Source of the DNA: Desulfobulbaceae bacterium
GTDB taxonomy: Bacteria > Desulfobacterota > Desulfobulbia > Desulfobulbales > Desulfobulbaceae
Reading direction: 5' to 3'
DNA length: 5,400 nt
NCBI GenBank assembly: GCA_007121995.1
Contig: SKJK01000098.1
Location: 1 to 5,400 of the forward strand
Shown here: positions 1-3,710 of the stretch, one piece after another
Layout of the letters: each line of letters opens with the position of its first letter
Numbering within the stretch: the first letter of the stretch is position 1
Program-made: the position numbers and the translations under genes
Notes under the pieces: model-generated
What the model saw: only the letters and a program-made list of their open reading frames with translations
Told to the model about the DNA's origin: nothing
Database searches by the model: none

Positions 1-131
1 AGGGGAGGGGAGCGGCTCGTATCGGCCGCATCAGCGGGTCAGGAGAGGGCCAGGTCATTCTTACCACCAGGATCGGGGGTTCCCGGTTGCTCGAACCACT
101 GACCGGGCAGCCGCTGCCGAGAATCTGCTGA
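1..131 (+). CDS. hypE: Hydrogenase maturation protein HypE, C-terminal end (5' truncated by window)
   Basis: An open frame enters at the left edge (first complete codon at base 3) and stops at TGA 129-131, giving 42 visible residues. The tail reads IGRISGSGEG, then VILTTRIGGSRLLEPLTG, and ends in LPRIC. A terminal Pro-Arg-Ile-Cys is the hallmark of HypE. By family knowledge HypF carbamoylates this last cysteine, and HypE dehydrates it to the thiocyanate that supplies the cyanide ligands of the [NiFe] site iron; this occurs in the cytoplasm with HypC/HypD. The visible part corresponds to the end of the AIR-synthase-like C-terminal domain. hypA follows 40 bases later on the same strand, so this is probably the third-last gene of a hyp operon. 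The catalytic N-terminal part lies outside the window. Confidence 0.9.
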   Translation, partial: GRGAARIGRISGSGEGQVILTTRIGGSRLLEPLTGQPLPRIC

Positions 132-171
132 AATCCGTTTTTATTCTTCTGTCACGGGAGTCTGTCCTTCA

Positions 172-558
172 ATGCATGAACTTTCCCTGGCTCAGAGCCT
201 GATCGATCAATTGCTGGAATTGGCCGGAGAGCACCAAGCGGTTCGGATCAACCGGGTTGTGGTCACTCTGGGTCCATTTTCCGGTATCGTCCAGGACAGT
301 TTTGCCTTTGGCTTCAATATTCTCAAAGCGGAGCGGCCGGCAACCCGGGATGCGGTTCTCGAGATGGAGACTCCTGATCCCGAATACAGCTGTGTGGAGT
401 GCAATACATTGTCGGTTATCCCTTTTCCCCGGCAGAGCGAACGGCTGGAACTGGCTCGCTGTGGGCTGGCGGCTAGAAAATGTCCCTGGTGTGGATCGAA
501 TCGCCTCTCTTCGAGAGGTGGTACCGAACTGATTCTCAATCAAGTAGAAATGGAGTAG
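172..558 (+). CDS. hypA: Hydrogenase nickel incorporation protein HypA
   Basis: 128 residues beginning Met-His-Glu; His2 is the conserved nickel ligand of HypA, which fixes the start at 172. A GGGAG ribosome site lies 11 bases upstream (156-160). HypA hands nickel to the immature hydrogenase large subunit together with HypB. The N-terminal half carries the family pattern (LGPFSGIVQDSFAFGFNILK, residues 33-52). The zinc domain shows two CxxC knuckles, C74/C77 and C104/C107, and the C-terminus GGTELILNQVEME matches the usual final strand. Members are typically about 113-118 residues; the excess sits between the knuckles, where 26 residues separate C77 from C104 instead of about 13 in E. coli-type proteins, and an additional cysteine (C97) falls there. 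It is the middle gene of hypE-hypA-hypB; hypB starts 4 bases after its stop, so translation is probably coupled. Confidence 0.95.
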   Translation: MHELSLAQSLIDQLLELAGEHQAVRINRVVVTLGPFSGIVQDSFAFGFNILKAERPATRDAVLEMETPDPEYSCVECNTLSVIPFPRQSERLELARCGLAARKCPWCGSNRLSSRGGTELILNQVEME

Positions 559-562
559 TCTC

Positions 563-1273
563 ATGTGTGATACCTGTGGCTGTCACCTGCACGAACACCA
601 TCACCACAACACCAAGGTGGTCGAAGTCAATCAGAGTCTGTTGGCAGCCAACGTAAGGCAGGCAAGGTCCAACCGGCAGCATATTGAGAAGATGGGGGCC
701 GTGGCCATCAACCTCATTTCCAGTCCAGGTTCCGGTAAAACTACTTTGCTCGAGCGGACCATCGAGGCCCTCGTGGATACGGTGCGGATTGGCGTGATTG
801 AGGGTGATATCGAGACCGAGCGCGATGCTGAACGTATCCGTGCCAAGGGGGTACCAGCGGTGCAACTCACCACTGGCGGGGCCTGCCATCTGGATGCATC
901 CCTGGTCCATGGTGGTCTCCATGTCTTGGAGCATTTTGCTAAGGGTACCGGTTACGACCTGATTTTTATCGAAAATGTTGGCAATCTAGTCTGTCCGGCC
1001 ACTTTTGATCTGGGCGAGCACAGCCGAGTGGTCCTGCTGTCGGTTCCGGAGGGCTCGGATAAACCGGCTAAATATCCAGCGACTTTCAAAGGGGCTGACC
1101 TGGTGCTCCTGACTAAGGTGGATTTGCTCCCTTATTTCGATTTTTCCATGGACGAGGTCCGCAAAGAGGCAGGCCTTCTCAAGCCCGATCTAGAGTTGGT
1201 GGCCCTCTCAGCCACCAGCGGCGAGGGGTTTGATTCCTGGCTTGCCTTTCTCAACAAGCAACTGAATCGCTGA
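563..1273 (+). CDS. hypB: Hydrogenase nickel incorporation GTPase HypB
   Basis: 236 residues, a SIMIBI-class GTPase that uses GTP hydrolysis to drive nickel transfer to the hydrogenase large subunit in the cytoplasm with HypA. The start is supported by GGAG at 552-555, inside the end of hypA, 7 bases before ATG. The N-terminus MCDTCGC matches the CxxCGC high-affinity nickel motif of E. coli HypB and is followed by a short histidine cluster (HLHEHHHH, residues 9-15) of the kind that stores nickel in some homologues. GTPase motifs: P-loop SSPGSGKTT (53-61), EGDIETERD (80-88), GACHLD (106-111) with Cys108/His109, the usual G-domain metal ligands, ENVGNLVCP (137-145) with Cys144, and TKVD (184-187) as the guanine-specificity motif. 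Length is normal for a HypB with a short His region. It is the last visible gene of the operon, and the stop is 10 bases from the convergent tRNA gene. Confidence 0.97.
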   Translation: MCDTCGCHLHEHHHHNTKVVEVNQSLLAANVRQARSNRQHIEKMGAVAINLISSPGSGKTTLLERTIEALVDTVRIGVIEGDIETERDAERIRAKGVPAVQLTTGGACHLDASLVHGGLHVLEHFAKGTGYDLIFIENVGNLVCPATFDLGEHSRVVLLSVPEGSDKPAKYPATFKGADLVLLTKVDLLPYFDFSMDEVRKEAGLLKPDLELVALSATSGEGFDSWLAFLNKQLNR

Positions 1274-1283
1274 CCACAGAGGA

Positions 1284-1376
1284 GACTGGTTTTGGAATCG
1301 AACCAAACGGCTTCCCTTTCACGGGGAGCCCAACGGGGTTGAAGCCCGCGGCCGGCACCAGCCAACGCAACCAGTC
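1284..1376 (-). tRNA. selC: Selenocysteine-type tRNA, anticodon UCA (coordinates exclude discriminator and CCA)
   Basis: Read on the - strand this 93-base segment folds as a tRNA of the selenocysteine class. The 5' GACTGGTT pairs with 3' AACCAGTC; the D arm is a 6-bp stem GTTGGC/GCCGGC with a 4-base TGGT loop, the compact D arm typical of tRNA-Sec; the anticodon stem GCGGG/CCCGT closes loop CTTCAAC with anticodon TCA at 1342-1340; a long variable arm (GGCTCCC against GGGAAGCC) follows; the T arm is TTTGG-TTCGATT-CCAAA. UCA reads UGA, so selenocysteine insertion with SelA, SelB and SelD is the expected role (none of these is in the window). Oddities: acceptor plus T stem totals 12 bp (8+4 or 7+5) rather than the bacterial 8+5; the discriminator (1283) is U, not G; and CCT rather than CCA follows. 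A degenerate copy or one-base homopolymer error at 1290-1293 is possible. A promoter lies just upstream. Confidence 0.85.
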
Positions 1377-1386
1377 GAATCGGTTT

Positions 1387-1414
1387 TTTATATACCATTG
1401 ACAGGAAAAGTCAA
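1387..1414 (-). promoter_or_regulatory. Sigma-70-type promoter for the selC-like tRNA
   Basis: On the - strand TTGACT (1414-1409) and TATAAA (1392-1387) are 16 bases apart, each one base from consensus. Only 10 bases separate the -10 element from the first base of the tRNA, so transcription would begin about 3-5 bases before the mature 5' end, a normal layout for a tRNA gene. The two hexamers sit in opposite arms of the palindrome, with the -35 near its centre. Confidence 0.65.
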
Positions 1415-1425
1415 TGGTATGTAAA
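1398..1425 (+). promoter_or_regulatory. Mirror-image promoter-like sequence, + strand
   Basis: Because of the palindrome, the + strand carries TTGACA (1398-1403, a perfect -35) and TGTAAA (1420-1425) with the same 16-base spacing. The single mismatch between the arms changes the second -10 base from A to G, which should weaken it. Predicted transcription would start near 1432 and run away from selC. No gene follows, only the hairpin at 1466-1491, so activity is uncertain. Confidence 0.35.
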
Positions 1426-1465
1426 AAACCGATTCGATGGTATGGGGTAAAAAAAACGGACAGTG

Positions 1466-1491
1466 TCGGCGTGTTCTGCCGAGCGGTTTTT
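1466..1491 (+). terminator. Candidate intrinsic terminator
   Basis: TCGGC (1466-1470) and GCCGA (1478-1482) form a 5-bp stem with a 7-base loop, followed by GCGG and five T residues (1487-1491). It could end read-through from hypEAB or the short + transcript suggested by the mirrored promoter. An A8 tract at 1449-1456 gives the opposite strand a U-run, 9 bases beyond the stem, so weak bidirectional use for coaD transcripts is possible. The stem is short. Confidence 0.4.
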
Positions 1492-1494
1492 GTT

Positions 1495-1572
1495 ATCCCC
1501 GAGGCAGTCATTGGGGATCAGGTTTCTGGCAAAGCAGAGGATTCTGGATTCCCTCCTATGCGGGAATGACGA
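1495..1572. repeat. Dispersed-repeat-like element with two small palindromes
   Basis: ATCCCC (1495-1500) and GGGGAT (1513-1518) flank 12 bases, and further on ATTCCC-N8-GGGAAT occupies 1548-1567, embedded in TCTGGATTCCC ... GGGAATGACGAC. The second palindrome fits exactly the dRS3 form known in Neisseria, and TCTGGATTCCC...GGGAATGACG strings recur as intergenic repeats in many proteobacterial genomes. Only one copy is visible here, so its repeat nature rests on recognition, not on copies seen. Confidence 0.5.
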
Positions 1573-1636
1573 CTATACTCGGCAATGGTTCATAGTGCAG
1601 GAGGTTATATCGGATAGGATTGTCCGCTCCGATCGA

Positions 1637-2167
1637 TCAGATTTTTTCGAGATGCCTGCGATGGGTTTGACAGGGACGGAGGGCATGGAATTTATCCAGC
1701 ATCCTGAAGTAGACTGATTCAGGAACATACTCCCTGACCACCTGTTCCCAGTCATCAGAGCCGACCAGGCCTTTGACCAGGCTGGAGCTGACCTCAACCA
1801 GTTCGCGGGGCGACATCATAAATAATGTCTGGATCCTTTTGTTCATGTTGCAGTTGACGTAGCGCATACCTCGCTCATAGGTGTAGTCTTTTTCGTTTCT
1901 GATGCCGCGAAGAATGTAATCCACACCGATGGATTCAGCATATTTCACCAGGAATTTATTCTCAAAGTGCACGACCCTTACATTGGGAAGTCGGGCGCAC
2001 ATCTCCTCCAGCATTTCCATCCGTTCTTCCAGGTTGAAGGTGTATTGTTTCTGCGAATTTTCGCCGACAGCGACATAAAATTCATTGAACAGTCGCGATC
2101 CCTGCTCGATCATCCATAAATGACCATTGGTTGGTGGGTCGTAGCTTCCAGCGTAGATTCCTTTCAT
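1637..2167 (-). CDS. coaD: Pantetheine-phosphate adenylyltransferase (CoaD family)
   Basis: 176 residues. The family transfers AMP from ATP to 4'-phosphopantetheine, the penultimate step of coenzyme A synthesis, in the cytoplasm. Motifs in order: the nucleotidyltransferase signature GSYDPPTNGH (7-16) with T13 and H16; Lys40 in NSQKQYTF, matching the substrate lysine; LEERMEML (46-53); RGIR (87-90); and SSSLVK (127-132). The start at 2167 is chosen because MKGIYAGSYDP aligns with the normal N-terminus. An in-frame ATG at 2287 would add 40 residues unlike the family. AGGA lies about 7 bases upstream of the chosen ATG. The protein is about 15 residues longer than usual (a C-terminal tail rich in basic residues), and the segment before SSSLVK (MMSPRELVEV) departs from the common FLMPS...FIS form, so a divergent subfamily or a different nucleotide-transfer substrate cannot be excluded. 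No CoA-pathway neighbour is present. Confidence 0.85.
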   Translation of the reverse strand: MKGIYAGSYDPPTNGHLWMIEQGSRLFNEFYVAVGENSQKQYTFNLEERMEMLEEMCARLPNVRVVHFENKFLVKYAESIGVDYILRGIRNEKDYTYERGMRYVNCNMNKRIQTLFMMSPRELVEVSSSLVKGLVGSDDWEQVVREYVPESVYFRMLDKFHALRPCQTHRRHLEKI

Positions 2168-2339
2168 AGAAGATCCTGCAGCATACGTTTGAGCTGAACT
2201 CTTGCCGTCTTGCCGCAGCGGCGACAGAGCGACCGGTAGCCGATCATTTTTTGCATGACGGGTGAAGTAACTATTCTTCTGTTCCATCGTGTTTTCCCAC
2301 TCTCACTTATAACCTGATGACAGTAAATATATTCAAAAC

Positions 2340-2370
2340 CAGAGTCCAGCCTCACTGATTCAGGACTCTG
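2340..2370 (-). terminator. Hairpin, possible terminator or leader structure upstream of coaD
   Basis: CAGAGTCC (2340-2347) and GGACTCTG (2363-2370) are a perfect 8-bp inverted repeat around a 15-base loop. On the - strand the stem is followed by GTTTTGAATATATTT, a loose U-rich tract. It could end transcripts arriving from crcB or act in the coaD leader. The tract is interrupted, so termination is uncertain. Confidence 0.4.
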
Positions 2371-2471
2371 ACGGGCACATAAGCGTTCGCCGGGTGCATG
2401 TACAAAGCTGCATGACCAGGAAACTGGAACCTATCGCACGGGTTGAAATCAGTCTCGTAACGTATTGATCC

Positions 2472-2501
2472 GCTATAGCAAATCAGGTGGTTACCAGTCA
2501 A
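2472..2501 (-). promoter_or_regulatory. Possible sigma-70 promoter reading toward coaD
   Basis: On the - strand TTGACT (2501-2496) and TATAGC (2477-2472) are 18 bases apart. This is the best-looking promoter in the stretch between crcB and coaD, but it would give a leader of about 300 bases and place the hairpin at 2340-2370 between promoter and gene. In A+T-rich sequence a chance match is plausible. Confidence 0.3.
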
Positions 2502-2646
2502 TAGTATATTCCGGAAAGGCGTCTGTTCAAGATACCGTTGTGATTCAGTACAAACAGGTTTTAGGTGAGAGTTATTTTCTATGCACAAACAATAATTGAG
2601 TCATCGTATTCTGACAGATCTCTTTTGTTGCGGCTCGTGCCGGAGC

Positions 2647-3024
2647 TCATTTCATTCCACCCAACCGCAGTCCTAAATAGGCCAGTGTCAGCCCACCCAG
2701 GTTGTGGATAAGAATGTTGGTCAGTGGTTGAAGGACCAGTCCGGCTCGACCGGCATAAACGGTTTCCAGAGAAAAGGTGGAAAAAGTGGTCAGTGCCCCC
2801 AGGTACCCAGTGATAAGCAGGAGTCGAAGGTCGGGCGACAGGAGCCGGCTACGGTCTGCCAGAGCAAAAAGCAGGCCGACTAAAAAGCAGCCTGCCAGGT
2901 TGACGATGAGCGTGCCCCAGGGGAAATTTGCTCCCCAGAGCCTGGCTGTTAATAGACCTATTCCGTACCGGCTCGCTGCGCCCAGACCACCTCCCACCAT
3001 TACCAGCAACAATTTGTATCCCAT
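2647..3024 (-). CDS. crcB: Fluoride ion channel CrcB (Fluc)
   Basis: 125 residues, mostly hydrophobic, with four predicted membrane helices (about 4-24, 33-54, 66-88 and 98-120). Fluc proteins form antiparallel dimers in the inner membrane that let fluoride leave the cell. Family marks present: GGGLGAASRY (11-20), WGTLIVNLAGCFLVG (36-50) with the conserved pore asparagine N42, and GYLGALTTFSTFSLE (73-87), which contains the central sodium-site region and the phenylalanines lining the pore. Length is normal. The start at 3024 is the only ATG, GTG or TTG in this frame downstream of the usp stop, yet no clear Shine-Dalgarno sequence precedes it. usp lies 84 bases upstream on the same strand and in the same frame, so the two may share a transcript. 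No fluoride riboswitch core was recognised upstream. Confidence 0.96.
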   Translation of the reverse strand: MGYKLLLVMVGGGLGAASRYGIGLLTARLWGANFPWGTLIVNLAGCFLVGLLFALADRSRLLSPDLRLLLITGYLGALTTFSTFSLETVYAGRAGLVLQPLTNILIHNLGGLTLAYLGLRLGGMK

Positions 3025-3097
3025 TGTTATGGACTTGTTTTTATCATTATTTTCAGGTCGGTGGCTTTCGGCTCCGGAGGTTACCGCTCTGTGCGTG

Positions 3098-3115
3098 CAG
3101 GTAGTGATCTACCTG
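3098..3115 (-). other. Hairpin at the usp stop codon
   Basis: CAGGTAG (3098-3104) and CTACCTG (3109-3115) are a perfect 7-bp inverted repeat with loop TGAT. The usp TAG stop (3111-3109) is inside one arm. No U-run follows on either strand, so it is not a standard terminator; it may protect the usp mRNA 3' end or affect read-through into crcB. Confidence 0.45.
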
Positions 3116-3576
3116 GGTAAAGAACTGTTCTCGGCTTCAAGAGTTTTTTTTTGTTTGATAATGGTGACCGAACAGGGGGCATAAATGACAATGCGTCTGG
3201 AGACCGAGCCCATCAGCCAGCTTTGCACTTCGGATTTGCCGGTCTGACCAGCGAAAATCATGTCAATGTCATGATCAACAGCATAACGGATAACTTGATC
3301 TGCAGGATTACCAACGACCACCTCGGTGGTGATCTTGATTTGTTGCGCTGCTGCTTCGTTGTCCAACTCTTTGAATATGTTCCAGTAATGTTGAGTCGTG
3401 TTTTCGATGACTTCATCCATGTCGCCATCCAGGATCAGTTCCGGCAACTGGACCACGGCGACCACATGGATTTCCTGCACAGAGGATGGGCAGCTCCCGG
3501 CCAGATCCAATGCGTAGGAAAAAGCATACAGCGACTGCTCGGAACCATCAAAGGCAACCAGGATTTTATTTACCAT
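3109..3576 (-). CDS. Universal stress protein, UspA family, ATP-binding type
   Basis: 155 residues forming one complete Usp domain of normal length. The N-terminus VNKILVAFDGSEQS (2-15) gives the first strand and the adenine-contacting Asp10. Near the end, GQTGKSEVQSWLMGSVS (110-126) fits the ATP-binding pattern G-2x-G-9x-G-S exactly, and the strand CSVTIIK closes the fold. ATP-binding Usps are cytosolic dimers linked to survival under stress or energy limitation; the specific role is not predictable from sequence. The start is supported by GGAGAT about 5 bases upstream. hoxH ends 134 bases upstream on the same strand and crcB follows 84 bases downstream, so it may be co-transcribed with crcB. 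Proximity to the hydrogenase may be coincidental. Confidence 0.93.
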   Translation of the reverse strand: MVNKILVAFDGSEQSLYAFSYALDLAGSCPSSVQEIHVVAVVQLPELILDGDMDEVIENTTQHYWNIFKELDNEAAAQQIKITTEVVVGNPADQVIRYAVDHDIDMIFAGQTGKSEVQSWLMGSVSRRIVIYAPCSVTIIKQKKTLEAENSSLPR

Positions 3577-3710
3577 TTTTATCTCCGTCGGTAGTCAAGT
3601 AAAGAGAGACGTTTGTAAAACTGTGAATGACGGTCCTGTGGATTGTTAAACGGTCTAAACGGATCAAGGGTAACGGTTGGTTCAGGCGGTATACACGCTG
3701 AAGCCAGAGC

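Larger units (their letters stand above)
1375..1437. repeat. Near-perfect 27-bp-arm palindrome over the selC upstream region
   Basis: Bases 1375-1401 and 1411-1437 are inverted copies separated by the 9-base spacer CAGGAAAAG. There is one difference in 27 positions: T at 1391 on the left faces G at 1421, where perfect pairing would need A. The left arm contains the selC -10 element, its short leader and the first two bases of the tRNA gene; the right arm mirrors all of this. As RNA or as an extruded cruciform it would form one long hairpin. No target-site duplication or transposase is visible, so I do not call it a mobile element. Confidence 0.9.
2168..2646. other. Long stretch without a defensible gene, between crcB and coaD
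   Basis: 479 bases, noticeably richer in A+T than the flanks. It holds a terminator-like hairpin (2340-2370), a possible - strand promoter (2472-2501) and two weak - strand frames: a 30-codon frame ending in an ATGA overlap with the coaD start (2164-2256), and a 78-codon TTG-started frame (2352-2588) with no recognisable motif. No tRNA, riboswitch or repeat is evident. It probably contains the leader of coaD, and possibly decayed coding sequence. Confidence 0.5.

Noticed and set aside
1463..1717. 84-codon + strand frame over the repeat region and the end of coaD.
   Set aside because: It crosses the terminator-like hairpin and the repeat, and overlaps coaD antisense; no protein features.
2165..2287. 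Upstream ATG for coaD at 2287.
   Set aside because: It adds 40 residues with no match to the family, while MKGIYAGSYDP at 2167 aligns with the normal CoaD N-terminus.
2352..2588. 78-codon - strand frame beginning with TTG.
   Set aside because: No recognisable domain, no Shine-Dalgarno, start is TTG, and a promoter-like pair lies within it; too weak to call a gene, though a decayed gene is possible.
2641..2660. TGA stop of crcB considered as a selenocysteine codon because of the nearby selC-like tRNA.
   Set aside because: CrcB is already full length at this stop, and no bacterial SECIS-like hairpin is evident right after it.
3041..3100. On the - strand the usp-crcB gap contains ACGCACAGAGC, then AACC and GAAAGCCACCG, reminiscent of a c-di-GMP-I (GEMM) aptamer.
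   Set aside because: The second half of the aptamer (the GGUAGC...GGGUUACCGA part) is absent before the crcB start and the spacing is too short; judged a chance resemblance, testable with the GEMM covariance model.
3644..3680. Short repeats of TAAACGG and TAACGG in the hoxH-usp gap.
   Set aside because: Seven-base units with irregular spacing; no regulator or promoter arrangement could be supported.
3679..3705. Imperfect hairpin just after the hoxH stop (GGTTCA.GCG against CGC.TGAA.CC with bulges).
   Set aside because: Two bulges and no U-run on the - strand; too weak to call a terminator for the hox operon.
3025..3710. Fluoride riboswitch upstream of crcB or usp.
   Set aside because: Looked for the GGNGAUGG...CGCC core and the downstream ACUCCU-type segment; neither is present in the leaders at 3025-3108 or 3577-3710.
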